A DNA stretch of 64,000 bases from Sphingomonas sp. OK281 (GTDB lineage: Bacteria > Pseudomonadota > Alphaproteobacteria > Sphingomonadales > Sphingomonadaceae). Where the stretch lies: positions 62,001 to 126,000 of the forward strand of contig NZ_FOVZ01000006.1 in assembly GCF_900115295.1 (NCBI RefSeq), in the 5' to 3' direction. A program made the position numbers and the translations under genes. This document shows, in pieces, positions 17,473-25,713 of this stretch (the stretch's first letter is position 1; each line of letters begins with the position of its first letter). Under the pieces are notes generated by a model. It was not told the origin of the DNA and did not search any database. It worked only from the letters and a program-made list of their open reading frames with translations.

Positions 17473-18486
17473 ATGAAAGCCGTTGGTTACAAGGTTCCGG
17501 GACCCATCGCCGAGGATGACGCGCTGGTCGACATCACGCTGCTTCGGCCTGTCGCTGCCGGACATGATATCCTGGTCGAGGTGAAGGCCGTCTCGGTCAA
17601 CCCGGTCGACTACAAGATCCGCAGCACGACGCCGCCCGCCGATGGCGATTGGAAAGTGCTGGGATGGGATGCTGCTGGGATCGTGCGCGAGGTCGGACCC
17701 GACGTGACGCAGTTCGTGACGAGCGACGAGGTCTATTATGCCGGCTCGCTCCTGAAGTCCGGCACCAATGCGGAGTTTCATCTCGTCGACGCCCGGATCG
17801 TCGGTCGCAAGCCTACGTCGCTCGACTGCGCGGAAGCGGCGGCGCTGCCGCTGACCGGGTTGGTCGCCTGGGAGGCGATGTTCGATCACCTGGACGTGGC
17901 ACGGCCCGTGGCTGGTGCAGCGCCGGCGATCCTCATCGTCGGTGGCGCGGGCGGGGTCGGGTCGATCGCCATCCAGATCGCGCGACAGTGCACGGACCTG
18001 ATCGTCATCGCCACTGCCTCTCGCCCGGAAACCGAGGAATGGGTGAGGGGGCTCGGCGCCCACCACGTCATCGACCATTCCCGGCCGCTCGCGGCACAGG
18101 TCGCCGCGCTCGGCATCGGCGCGCCCGCCTTCGTCTTTTCGATCACGCATACCGAGCAGCATGTCGCCGACATTGCCGAACTGATCGCCCCGCAAGGACG
18201 GTTCGCGCTGATCGACGATCCCACGGCCCTCGATATCATGCTGTTCAAGCGCAAGTCGGTCTCGATCCACCACGAGCTGATGTTCACACGGTCGATCTAC
18301 GGCACGCCCGACATGCATGAGCAGGGCGAGATCCTCGATGCGCTGGCTGCGCTGGTCGACGACGGCAAAATCCGCACGACGCTGACCCGGACGCTGTCGC
18401 CGATCGATGCCGCCAATTTGAAGACGGCGCATGCGCTGATCGAAAGCGGTGCGACGAGAGGCAAGATCGCGCTCGAAGGCTTCTGA
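17473..18486 (+). CDS. Zinc-less MDR-family NADPH quinone reductase/alcohol dehydrogenase-like
   Basis: This medium-chain dehydrogenase has 337 residues. V-S-V-N-P-V-D-Y-K near residue 40 is the substrate-domain start. V-G-G-A-G-G-V-G-S-I-A-I-Q is the NADPH-binding glycine motif near residue 155, and G-W-D-A-A-G-I-V is also typical. Structural zinc cysteines are absent, as in the YogA/quinone-reductase branch often annotated zinc-type alcohol-dehydrogenase-like. The ATG at 17473 follows CGGAGA. It probably reduces reactive enones or quinones using NADPH, in keeping with the electrophile-defence context. Confidence 0.87.
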   Translation: MKAVGYKVPGPIAEDDALVDITLLRPVAAGHDILVEVKAVSVNPVDYKIRSTTPPADGDWKVLGWDAAGIVREVGPDVTQFVTSDEVYYAGSLLKSGTNAEFHLVDARIVGRKPTSLDCAEAAALPLTGLVAWEAMFDHLDVARPVAGAAPAILIVGGAGGVGSIAIQIARQCTDLIVIATASRPETEEWVRGLGAHHVIDHSRPLAAQVAALGIGAPAFVFSITHTEQHVADIAELIAPQGRFALIDDPTALDIMLFKRKSVSIHHELMFTRSIYGTPDMHEQGEILDALAALVDDGKIRTTLTRTLSPIDAANLKTAHALIESGATRGKIALEGF

Positions 18487-18534
18487 CGGCAATCGCTGCC
18501 AATATCGTTCCCAACCTCAGAATCGGAAAAACCC

Positions 18535-18966
18535 ATGGCCAAATCCATCGCCACCGCGTCGATCAATCGCGAGACTGCGGTCGCCCTCATCGCCGCGGCG
18601 ATCGCCGCGGCACGCTTGATCGGCATCCCGGCTGCCGTCGCCGTCGTCGACGCCACCGGATACCTGCGTGCGTTCGAGCGCACCGACGACGCGCCGTTTC
18701 TCACCGTCGACGTTGCCATCGACAAGGCCTGGAGTTCCGCCTCGTTCGGGTTCCCGACGCATGTCTGGAACGACTATGTGACCAACGATCCGAAAGTGGC
18801 GCCGCTGGCCTATCGTCCGCGGATGGTGGCGGTCGGCGGCGGCTATCCGATCCTGGAGGACGGCAAGTTGATCGGCGGGATCGGCATCTCCGGCGGCACC
18901 TATCAGCAGGATCAGGACGCCTGCGTCGAGGCACTCGAGAAGATCGGGTTCGAGCTACCGGCCTGA
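18535..18966 (+). CDS. GlcG/HbpS family haem-binding protein
   Basis: This 143-residue protein covers the complete HbpS/GlcG (DUF336) fold. A-A-V-A-V-V-D-A-T-G-Y-L near residue 33 and G-G-G-Y-P-I-L-E-D-G-K-L-I-G-G-I-G-I-S are the conserved blocks. Members bind haem or corrinoid-like ligands and some act in redox sensing with two-component systems. It is 48 bases downstream of the quinone-reductase-like gene, probably in one transcript. There is no signal peptide, so a cytoplasmic role is likely. Confidence 0.85.
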   Translation: MAKSIATASINRETAVALIAAAIAAARLIGIPAAVAVVDATGYLRAFERTDDAPFLTVDVAIDKAWSSASFGFPTHVWNDYVTNDPKVAPLAYRPRMVAVGGGYPILEDGKLIGGIGISGGTYQQDQDACVEALEKIGFELPA

Positions 18967-19208
18967 CGACGTGTGGTGAGATCGAAACGTTGGCGGGGCC
19001 GCGCGGCGAAGGCGGCGTGAGTGCGCGCCCGTCCTTGGTATCAGAGCCCGTCACCAAGCCATCGGCGCCTATCGTTTTGCCGGTGCCCGCTACCGCGCCT
19101 GCATCGTCGCGGGGCGGCAGTGACCCACCGATGCAACAACGGCGCCGCCGACCAGAAGGCATCCGTCTACGACCCGGCATCGGTGCCTGCGTCGAATTGG
19201 AGGATCAT

Positions 19209-19679
19209 ATGAGCATCGACCAACGCCAGGCCCCCGAGCTGCGGGTGCAAAAATGGATCGGCGACGATGGAGAACCGATCGCGCCCCTTACGCTGTCGGA
19301 TGTCGGGACCGGCCCGAAGATTCTGTTCGCCTTTCAGCATTGGTGCCCCGGTTGCCATCTGCACGGGTTTCCGACGCTACAAAAATTGCACCGCGCATTG
19401 CGCCCCAAGGGCGTGGGGTTTGCGGTGATCCAGACCGTCTTCGAAGGCGCGGACGAGAACACGTTCGAGACGTTGCGCGTGAACCAGCGCAAATATGACC
19501 TGCCCCTCGCTTTCGGTCACGATGAGCCACCGATCGGCCAGACGCTTCCGACCTTCATGGAAGACTACCGCACCCGAGGAACACCTTGGTTCACGGTTAT
19601 CGATGCAGGCGGCCGGATCGTCTTCTCGGATTTCCATCTCGATGCGGACACGCTCATAGTGGAACTGGGTGAGGTATAG
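19209..19679 (+). CDS. Thioredoxin-like/redoxin-domain protein
   Basis: This 156-residue protein has a thioredoxin fold. The redox motif W-C-P-G-C is near residue 40, in a TlpA/AhpC-like setting (F-Q-H-W-C-P-G-C-H), followed by T-P-W-F-T-V-I-D with the expected cis-proline. GGAGG lies 5 bases before the ATG at 19209; an open in-frame extension to 18990 lacks a ribosome site and looks non-coding. There is no signal peptide. Likely a cytosolic thiol-disulfide reductase or peroxidase in the defence region. Confidence 0.82.
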   Translation: MSIDQRQAPELRVQKWIGDDGEPIAPLTLSDVGTGPKILFAFQHWCPGCHLHGFPTLQKLHRALRPKGVGFAVIQTVFEGADENTFETLRVNQRKYDLPLAFGHDEPPIGQTLPTFMEDYRTRGTPWFTVIDAGGRIVFSDFHLDADTLIVELGEV

Positions 19680-19873
19680 CTTATGCAGCGAGGGCTGATT
19701 CTGACTGCTAGCCATCGCGTAATGTTAGCCATGGGATTTGTAGGCGGCGTCCCCACGCTGCCGATCCAGAGAGGAGCCTTTTCCTCAATCCTGCACCGCT
19801 TCCGACTAGCACCGCGCGCCGAATAATGTCGCCGAGACACGATACCTGGCCGGTTCGACCGTGTGGCCTGCGA

Positions 19874-20164
19874 TCAGGAAATCTCATGCCAGACGCAACG
19901 CACCCCGGTATCGTGTTCAGCCACGCGGTCTACGTGCTGGGCCACGGACTCCTTTGCGGCATCGAAGCGTTCATGATCCGTGCCGACAAGCCGGAGCGAC
20001 AAGCTATCACCATCGGCTGTCATGACGAGCTGGCCGCCGGGAAGCTCGATCTCCGCGGTCAGCGCATCGTAGCGAACCGGATAGGTGTGCACCCACGCCT
20101 TGGCGATCTCGGTCAAATAGCGGCTGCCATCGATTGTGGCGATGCGTGCTTCGGCTTCGAACAT
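19874..20164 (-). CDS. DUF2218 domain protein
   Basis: This 96-residue protein starts at the ATG at 20164 after GGGAG. A-R-I-A-T-I-D-G-S-R-Y-L and I-E-L-P-G-G-Q-L-V-M match the DUF2218 consensus. Members are often encoded beside ferric-siderophore-interacting or redox proteins; none has a settled function. It is the last gene of the long minus-strand series that starts at the LysR gene. Confidence 0.75.
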   Translation of the reverse strand: MFEAEARIATIDGSRYLTEIAKAWVHTYPVRYDALTAEIELPGGQLVMTADGDSLSLRLVGTDHERFDAAKESVAQHVDRVAEHDTGVRCVWHEIS

Positions 20165-20246
20165 GAAGTGCTCCCGTAGACTGTGTGCTTCGATTAAAAT
20201 TGTGAAATTTCTTGAGATCAGCGTCGAGCCACAGATCAAAGGCGGA

Positions 20247-20651
20247 TCACGCTATGATCGCTGTCACGCGAATTTCGATGCGCATGGTGGGAAGTCCCAG
20301 CGCCTCGATCCCCAATTGCGTCCATATTGGAGCGTGGTCCGGCATGTATTATTGGCGGAATAGCCTGGCCATCGTCTCGTTGATCACCGGAGGGAAGCCG
20401 CCGACGTGATAGGAGTTGACGTGGACGACATGCCGCCAGCTTGCCCCGGCTGTCGCCAGCGTCCGCTCGACGTTCTCGAACGCCTGCGCGATCTCTTCCT
20501 CTATCGACTCCGAAATGACGAGATCGTCGTTCCAGCCGCCCTGTCCGGAAATCTCCACGCGGTCGCCGATGCGCATCGCCTGGGAGTAATGCAGCGCGTC
20601 ATGCAGGCGCGTCCCGTAGCCGGGAGTGATAAAGAACGACGGTGTCGTCAT
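20247..20651 (-). pseudogene. RidA family protein gene with an in-frame premature stop
   Basis: Reading from the ATG at 20651 (AAGGCGAG upstream) gives a clear RidA/YjgF protein (R-I-G-D-R-V-E-I-S-G-Q-G-G then H-V-V-H-V-N-S-Y). At codon 101 there is a TAA (20349-20351). Beyond it the same frame continues with M-P-D-H-A-P-I-W-T-Q-L-G-I and L-P-T-M-R-I-E-I-R-V-T-A, exactly the normal RidA C-terminus. RidA enzymes hydrolyse reactive enamines and imines. The stop removes the last 33 residues, including the trimer strand and the conserved catalytic-arginine region. It is either a true nonsense mutation or a sequencing error. Confidence 0.82.
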
Positions 20652-20712
20652 GAGCTCGCCTTTTATGAGATGAACGGCGTTCGGCACTGGCGAGATGGCC
20701 CGTAGCCGGACC

Positions 20713-21162
20713 CTATTCCACGTCTTCCACGACGAGGTCGCGGCCGTTGAACTGCACGGTCTCGCCTGCTCGCGCGCCTTCGATCGCCTCGAAGATCGGC
20801 GCCATCGTCGAAATGCCCATCACTTCCCGACCCTGACAGGTGAACCGGCTAGTCGACACCGCGATCGCGAAGTAGCGGCCGGACAGCTTGACGACGGCAC
20901 CTTCCTCGACGGTCGACTTGGGGCCGAAATCGATCATCCTGAGCTTGTCGATCTTGTCGGCGTAATCGTGCAGCGTGTCATCGAGCGCTTCGGCGAGGTC
21001 GCTGGCGATCTCGGCCTGCGCCAGTTCGTCGTTCTCAACCGGTTCGCTTTGATCGACCTTGGCGGTGAAGACATAGTCGAGGTAGTTTCCCCGAGCGCTC
21101 TGCAGGGCTGCGGTTTCCAGCGAGAGCATCGTCTCTCGGATGTGCGCCTTGTTCCAGTCCAT
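20713..21162 (-). CDS. GreA/GreB-like transcription-factor-family protein
   Basis: This 149-residue protein has an N-terminal helical part (about residues 1-75) and a C-terminal domain shaped like the GreA/GreB C-domain (residues 76-149). The C-domain has G-A-V-V-K-L-S-G-R-Y-F-A-I-A-V and G-E-T-V-Q-F-N-G-R-D-L. The N-terminal acidic tip is not obvious, so it may bind RNA polymerase without cleavage-stimulating activity, like other Gre-fold stress factors. The ATG at 21162 follows AAGGA at 7 bases. It sits in the defence series between RidA and an unknown protein. Confidence 0.65.
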   Translation of the reverse strand: MDWNKAHIRETMLSLETAALQSARGNYLDYVFTAKVDQSEPVENDELAQAEIASDLAEALDDTLHDYADKIDKLRMIDFGPKSTVEEGAVVKLSGRYFAIAVSTSRFTCQGREVMGISTMAPIFEAIEGARAGETVQFNGRDLVVEDVE

Positions 21163-21222
21163 GATCACGTCCTTGCGTTACGGTGTTTCGATACTTCGGC
21201 GGACAAGTGCTCGGCGACGTCG

Positions 21223-21786
21223 CTATTCGTCGCTGATGACGTCCTCGCCCTGATAGGGAACGCGGATCAGCCGGGGATCTCGGATGATGCTCGTGACGAG
21301 CCAGACATAGTCCTGCTCGGCGGTGTCGAAACCGAGGATGCTGAAACCGCCGCCGAACGGGCATGACGGGAAGTCGGGAAAGCCCTCGCGCAGAACGTAG
21401 CGTTCGGGATCGCGGTGGAACTCGTCCTTGAAGACCTTGCGCAGTCCGTGCTTGGTCGGCGCATCGCGGTCGCTTGCCGCCACGGTTTCCCGATCCGCGA
21501 CGAGCCGCTCGGACAGGTCGCGGGGACAGATTTCGTGGAACACGTCGAACGCGTCGATCAACAGGCCGCGGTGCCCGGTCGCCGGGTCCGTGATCGCATA
21601 GATATTGGAGGCATCATCGCCGCTTTCGAGCCGCAATGCCGCGTCGACGCGAATGGTGCACGCCTCGATGGTCGATCCGAGTTCGAGATCGACGAGAGTG
21701 CTGTCCTTGACGCGGTACTCGTGGTCGTAGCCCTTGGCGACGAACGCCTGCACCGCTTCGAGGACGTCGGTCAGTTGGGTCGTCAT
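21223..21786 (-). CDS. Hypothetical protein with phosphoribosylpyrophosphate-synthetase-like annotation family
   Basis: This 187-residue protein starts at the ATG at 21786, overlapping the corA stop by four bases (ATGA). The N-terminal half (A-F-V-A-K-G-Y-D-H-E-Y-R-V ... A-I-T-D-P-A-T-G-H-R-G-L-L-I-D-A) resembles a short family often labelled phosphoribosylpyrophosphate synthetase, although it shows no PRPP-synthetase motifs. The C-terminal half, with C-P-F-G-G-G-F-S-I-L-G-F, is not recognised. No function can be given. Coupling to corA suggests a role in metal or stress physiology. Confidence 0.6.
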   Translation of the reverse strand: MTTQLTDVLEAVQAFVAKGYDHEYRVKDSTLVDLELGSTIEACTIRVDAALRLESGDDASNIYAITDPATGHRGLLIDAFDVFHEICPRDLSERLVADRETVAASDRDAPTKHGLRKVFKDEFHRDPERYVLREGFPDFPSCPFGGGFSILGFDTAEQDYVWLVTSIIRDPRLIRVPYQGEDVISDE

Positions 21787-22751
21787 AACCACTTGGCCTT
21801 CTTGAAGCGCACGAACAGCAACACGCAGAACACTGCGATGACGCCGAGCACGATGAAGTATCCGTAAGTCGCGTCCAGCTCCGGCATGTTCTTGAAGTTC
21901 ATGCCGTAAATTCCGGCGATCGCCGTCGGGACCGCCAGTATCGCCGCCCACGCCGCGAGCTGGCGGGTGATCACGCCCATCCGTTGCGCCTCCAGAAGGC
22001 TGCTCGCCTCGAAGACCGTGGACAGGACGTGGAGGAGGCCGTCGACCATCGACTGGACACGGTGGAGATGATCCGCGACGTCGCTGAAATAGGGGGTCAC
22101 GTCTGCGCTGATGCAGGGGAAATGGCCGCGGACGAGCTTTCCCACCAACTCCCCCATGGCGCCGAGCGTGCGCTGGAACCGCGTGAGTTCGGATCTCAGT
22201 TCGAAGATGCGGACGACGTCCTCTCGCTCGAGGAAGTCGTCGAGCGACCGTCTCTCCATCGCCAGGACATCGTCCTCGATCATCTCGAAGATCGGCAGAT
22301 ACTGGTCGACGATGCGGTGCAGGATGGCGTGCAGGACGTAGTCGACACCCTTTCGGGACAAGGTGGTCGATCCCTCGAGTTGCGCGCGAAGGTTGCCCAG
22401 CGCGCCCGCGGTGCCGTGCCGTACGGTGATGAGATGATTGTGACCGGTGAAGATCGCCATCTTGCCGTAGATGATCCGGTCGCCCACCAGCGCCGCGGTC
22501 TGCGCGACGATGTAGAGTTCATCATTATAGACTTCGAGCTTGGGCGGGCACAGCGGGTGCATCGCGTTGTCGATCGCCAGCGGATGGAGGTTGTACGTCG
22601 CCTGGATCGCGTCGAGTTCGTCGTCGGTGGGCTCGCCAAGCGCGATCCAGCAGAAGCCCGTGCGATCCTCGCCCAGTTCGATGCTTTCATCGAGCGCTAT
22701 CGCCCGGACCCGCTTGCCTTCGTGGTAATAATAGGCGGCGATTACGCTCAT
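21783..22751 (-). CDS. corA: CorA family magnesium/cobalt or zinc transporter
   Basis: This inner-membrane channel has 322 residues. A long cytoplasmic domain is followed by two C-terminal membrane helices joined by the family signature Y-G-M-N-F (near residue 285), then F-V-R-F-K-K-A-K-W-L. It starts at 22751, overlapping the GST stop by four bases (ATGA), and ends over the start of the next gene. The tight coupling to GST and defence genes suggests a stress-linked role, possibly Mg2+ or Zn2+ handling. CorA/ZntB specificity cannot be told from this sequence. Confidence 0.92.
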   Translation of the reverse strand: MSVIAAYYYHEGKRVRAIALDESIELGEDRTGFCWIALGEPTDDELDAIQATYNLHPLAIDNAMHPLCPPKLEVYNDELYIVAQTAALVGDRIIYGKMAIFTGHNHLITVRHGTAGALGNLRAQLEGSTTLSRKGVDYVLHAILHRIVDQYLPIFEMIEDDVLAMERRSLDDFLEREDVVRIFELRSELTRFQRTLGAMGELVGKLVRGHFPCISADVTPYFSDVADHLHRVQSMVDGLLHVLSTVFEASSLLEAQRMGVITRQLAAWAAILAVPTAIAGIYGMNFKNMPELDATYGYFIVLGVIAVFCVLLFVRFKKAKWL

Positions 22752-23452
22752 GCCGGCTTCGCGGGGATGTGCAGTCCGCGCTGCACCGCGGGTCGCGCCA
22801 GCGCGCGTGCGAGCCACGCCTGGACGTTCGCATAGTCGTCGAGACCAAGAATATCGCCGGCAGCGTAGAACGCCCCAAGCGCATTCACCCAGCCGATGGT
22901 CGCGATGTCCGCGATCGAATAGTCGTCGACGATCCAGTCGCGGCCTTCCAACTGGCGATCCAGGACCCCGAGGAGGCGCTTGGTCTCGTCGACGAAGCGC
23001 TGTCGAGGCCGCTTGTCCTCGAAATCCTTACCGCCAAATCGTAGGAAGAAGCCAAGCTGACCGAACATCGGGCCGATCGCCGACATCTGGAAAAAGACCC
23101 AGGCAAGCGTCTCGTACCGTCGGGCAGGGTCGACGGGCATGAACTGGCCCGTCTTTTCGGCGAGGTAGAGAAGGATCGCCCCGGATTCCCAGAGCGCCAG
23201 GGGCTTACCGTCGGGCCCCGCCGGATCGATGATCGCCGGGATGCGGCCGTTCGGATTGAGCGCCACGAACGCCGGGTCCTTCGACTCGTTGTTCGAGATG
23301 TCCACGAAATGCGGCTCGTACGCCGCGCCGGTTTCCTCCAGCATGATCGAGACCTTGATGCCGTTGGGGGTGGCCGTGGCGTAGAGCTGGATGCGATCGG
23401 GATGCGACGCCGGCCAGCGCTGCGTGATCGGGAAGGACGAGAGGTCGATCAT
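22748..23452 (-). CDS. Glutathione S-transferase family protein (YghU/Ure2p-like)
   Basis: This 234-residue GST has an N-terminal thioredoxin-like domain (Q-L-Y-A-T-A-T-P-N-G-I-K-V-S near residue 25, N-P-N-G-R-I-P-A-I, E-S-G-A-I-L-L-Y-L) and an all-helical C-domain. The T-P-N-G-x-K pattern is typical of the disulfide-bond-reductase GST branch (YghU, YfcG). The ATG at 23452 follows AGGA; an upstream ATG at 23479 has none. Likely a glutathione-dependent disulfide or peroxide reductase, coupled to corA. Confidence 0.88.
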   Translation of the reverse strand: MIDLSSFPITQRWPASHPDRIQLYATATPNGIKVSIMLEETGAAYEPHFVDISNNESKDPAFVALNPNGRIPAIIDPAGPDGKPLALWESGAILLYLAEKTGQFMPVDPARRYETLAWVFFQMSAIGPMFGQLGFFLRFGGKDFEDKRPRQRFVDETKRLLGVLDRQLEGRDWIVDDYSIADIATIGWVNALGAFYAAGDILGLDDYANVQAWLARALARPAVQRGLHIPAKPA

Positions 23453-23520
23453 AATCTGCGATCCTGGTGCTGCGGTCATGGAGGATTGCGGACCAGACCG
23501 GCGCTGAGCGGTAGTGAGGT

Positions 23521-24060
23521 CTATTCCGCTGCGATCCCGGCCGCGGGCTGCGCATCGTCGTCTGTCAGGCGCTTCGGAAGCACCCAGCCAGGGCGCACGA
23601 AGTGGCAGGTGTAGCCGTTCGGCCGCGTCTCCAGATAATCCTGGTGGTCCGGCTCGGCCTCCCAGAACGCGCCGACCGGCACGACCTCGGTCACCACCTT
23701 GCCATTCCAGAGCCCGGAGGCATCCACGTCCGCGATGGTGTCCTCGGCGACGCGCTTCTGCTCCTCGTCGACATAATAGATGCCCGACCGATAGGAGAGG
23801 CCGCGATCATTGCCCTGGCGGTCCTTCGTCGTCGGGTCATGGATCTGGAAGAAGAATTCGAGGATGGCCCGGTAGCTCGTCGCCGCCGGGTCGAACACGA
23901 TCTCGATCCCCTCGGCATGCGTGCCGTGGTTGCGATAGGTGGCGTTCGGAATATCGCCGCCGGTGTAGCCGACGCGGGTCGAGACGATGCCGGGCCGCTT
24001 GCGGATCAGATCCTGCATGCCCCAGAAGCACCCGCCGGCAAGAACAGCACGCTGGTTCAT
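23521..24060 (-). CDS. msrA: Peptide-methionine (S)-S-oxide reductase MsrA
   Basis: This 179-residue enzyme reduces S-epimer methionine sulfoxide in proteins. The catalytic motif G-G-C-F-W-G-M is at residues 9-15, and the conserved G-Y-T-G-G and G-T-H-A-E-G-I-E-I-V-F blocks follow. A late cysteine (Y-T-C-H-F) could be the recycling thiol. It starts one base after the msrB stop and has no signal peptide, so it acts in the cytoplasm. Confidence 0.95.
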   Translation of the reverse strand: MNQRAVLAGGCFWGMQDLIRKRPGIVSTRVGYTGGDIPNATYRNHGTHAEGIEIVFDPAATSYRAILEFFFQIHDPTTKDRQGNDRGLSYRSGIYYVDEEQKRVAEDTIADVDASGLWNGKVVTEVVPVGAFWEAEPDHQDYLETRPNGYTCHFVRPGWVLPKRLTDDDAQPAAGIAAE

Positions 24061-24061
24061 G

Positions 24062-24505
24062 TCAAACCTCCTCTGCCTGATCGAGATATTCGCCGTATCC
24101 TTCGCTCTCCATCTCATCGCGCGGGATGAAGCGAAGCGACGCCGAGTTGATGCAGTAGCGCAGACCACCCTGGTCGGGGGGACCGTCCGGGAACACATGG
24201 CCGAGATGGCTGTCGGCGTGCACCGACCTGACCTCGGTCCGGACCATGCCGTGCGCATGATCACGCACCTCGTTCACGTTTGCGGGCACGATCGGCTTGG
24301 TGAAGCTGGGCCAGCCGGACCCGGAATCGAACTTGTCCGTCGACGCGAACAACGGCTCTCCCGATACGACATCGACATAGATGCCCGGCTCCTTGTTGTC
24401 GTTATACGCTCCCGTAAACGGCCGCTCGGTACCCGAATCCTGCGTTATCCGGCGTTGCTCGGCGGTCAGGCGGTCGACTGATGTCTGCGACTTTTCAAAC
24501 TTCAT
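24062..24505 (-). CDS. msrB: Peptide-methionine (R)-S-oxide reductase MsrB, zinc-less type
   Basis: This 147-residue enzyme reduces the R-epimer of methionine sulfoxide. D-S-G-S-G-W-P-S-F-T, D-S-H-L-G-H-V-F-P-D-G-P and the catalytic R-Y-C-I-N-S-A-S-L are all present. The two CxxC zinc motifs of the common bacterial type are replaced (G-I-Y-V-D-V-V-S-G), as in the Neisseria PilB MsrB domain. The catalytic cysteine is the only cysteine in the protein, so regeneration must use an external thiol. A perfect palindrome GATACGTATC lies just before the ATG at 24505. Confidence 0.94.
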   Translation of the reverse strand: MKFEKSQTSVDRLTAEQRRITQDSGTERPFTGAYNDNKEPGIYVDVVSGEPLFASTDKFDSGSGWPSFTKPIVPANVNEVRDHAHGMVRTEVRSVHADSHLGHVFPDGPPDQGGLRYCINSASLRFIPRDEMESEGYGEYLDQAEEV

Positions 24506-24515
24506 GATAGTCTCC

Positions 24516-24525
24516 GATACGTATC
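24516..24525. promoter_or_regulatory. Palindrome before msrB
   Basis: GATACGTATC is a perfect 10-bp palindrome 11 bases before the msrB ATG, framed by TCC and GGA. It would overlap the ribosome-site region, so it could be an operator or a translation-affecting site. Its role is inferred. Confidence 0.3.
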
Positions 24526-24650
24526 TTGGAGGACCAGGCACACTTCTACATACTTATGTCTCAAGGTGTAGACTATTGCAGTGCTGCCAGGATTTATCCA
24601 ATACGTCGTGCGTATAGTTTCAATAGCGCCGCAGTGCTTTGCGTCAGGGT

Positions 24651-25526
24651 TCAGCCCCATGCGTATCCGGCTGCCAGTTGCGCGATCTTGCGTATTTCGA
24701 CCGGTGCCGTGGACCCGGATACCGTTGCGATCACGACGTCGCGCTCAAGGGCAAATCCGTCGATCGGCCGAGTGACGAGGCCTCGTGCCGAGACCGATCG
24801 CTCCGGCAGAATGCATATGGCGTGGCCGTCGGCGACGACCCCTTGCACCCAGTCCTCGCGGTCCGATCGAATGCGGGGCTGCATCAGCAAGCCCCGCTGC
24901 GCGAAATGATCGAGAATCCGATCGCGAAACTCGCATCTCAGGCGGTCGACGAATGGAAATTCGAGAAGATCCTCGCCGCGCACGGTCTCGCTGACTGCAA
25001 GGGGATGGTTTGCGGAACAGCCGAGGACGAAGCGTTCCCGAAACAACGGATGCACCTCCAACTTGTGCTCCGTCCGGGTTTCACGCGGCATGATGCACGC
25101 GTGGTATTTTCCCGAAAGCACCTCCGACGTGTCTTCCTTTGCCTGGAGCGCATGCAGCCTGATTTCTATGGATGGTGCTTGCGCCAGCGCGCTCTTGAAA
25201 AACGCCGTGAACTCCCTTGGCCCCACGGTGGGGGCGACGGCGATATCGAGCACGCGGTGCCTGCCCATCGCCCAATTCTCGGAATGGTTGCGGACGCTCT
25301 TCACCGCGACCGCCATGCGTCGGAATTCCGCCTCCACATCGTGGCCAAGGCCAGTCAGGCGGCTGTTCTTGCCGTCGCGGTGGATAAGCGGCCCGCCCAG
25401 TTCCTCTTCCAGGCGGCGGATCGCGCGGGTCAGACTTGGCTGCGACACGCTGCTCAATCGCGCCGCTGCCGTGAAATTCAGCGTATCGGCCAGATGGAGA
25501 AAATAGCTGACTTGATTGAGTTCCAT
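24651..25526 (-). CDS. LysR-family transcriptional regulator
   Basis: This 291-residue regulator has a winged HTH at residues 1-60 (L-N-F-T-A-A-A-R-L-S-S-V-S-Q-P-S-L-T-R-A then L-E-E-E-L-G-G) and a substrate-binding domain with a cysteine in V-L-G-C-S-A-N-H-P. It lies upstream of msrB/msrA on the same strand and is divergent from the hydrolase-OsmC gene. It is a likely redox or electrophile sensor for one or both. The 187-base spacer on its upstream side holds two inverted repeats of LysR-type form. Confidence 0.9.
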   Translation of the reverse strand: MELNQVSYFLHLADTLNFTAAARLSSVSQPSLTRAIRRLEEELGGPLIHRDGKNSRLTGLGHDVEAEFRRMAVAVKSVRNHSENWAMGRHRVLDIAVAPTVGPREFTAFFKSALAQAPSIEIRLHALQAKEDTSEVLSGKYHACIMPRETRTEHKLEVHPLFRERFVLGCSANHPLAVSETVRGEDLLEFPFVDRLRCEFRDRILDHFAQRGLLMQPRIRSDREDWVQGVVADGHAICILPERSVSARGLVTRPIDGFALERDVVIATVSGSTAPVEIRKIAQLAAGYAWG

Positions 25527-25603
25527 AGCCCTCGACCCATGCAGGCGATTGATGCTCCATCCGTAAGACCGCCTCCGGAAAGAAGATGCTTAAGTATGCT
25601 TCG

Positions 25604-25640
25604 CGCATATAGTTAGCGGCTTGCCGCTTGTCTATATGCG
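25604..25640. promoter_or_regulatory. Nested inverted repeats in a divergent spacer
   Basis: CGCATATAG (25604-25612) and CTATATGCG (25632-25640) are perfect inverted arms. Between them AGCGGC-TT-GCCGCT (25615-25628) forms a second palindrome, so the whole 37 bases can fold as one long stem. It lies between the LysR gene start (25526) and the hydrolase-OsmC start (25714). A second repeat, ATATG-N7-CATAT, overlaps at 25634-25650 and has the T-N11-A spacing of LysR sites. Confidence 0.5.
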
Positions 25641-25650
25641 TGAGTCATAT
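25634..25650. promoter_or_regulatory. LysR-type T-N11-A motif
   Basis: ATATGCGTGAGTCATAT has 5-bp inverted arms with T-N11-A geometry, the usual LysR recognition form. It is 64 bases before the hydrolase-OsmC ATG and overlaps the right arm of the larger palindrome. Binding by the adjacent LysR is inferred. Confidence 0.45.
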
Positions 25651-25713
25651 ATATACGGTGCAACGACGGGCCCGGGAGCGCAGCCGCCGAGCCGTGCTGG
25701 AGGTTCGATCGAC

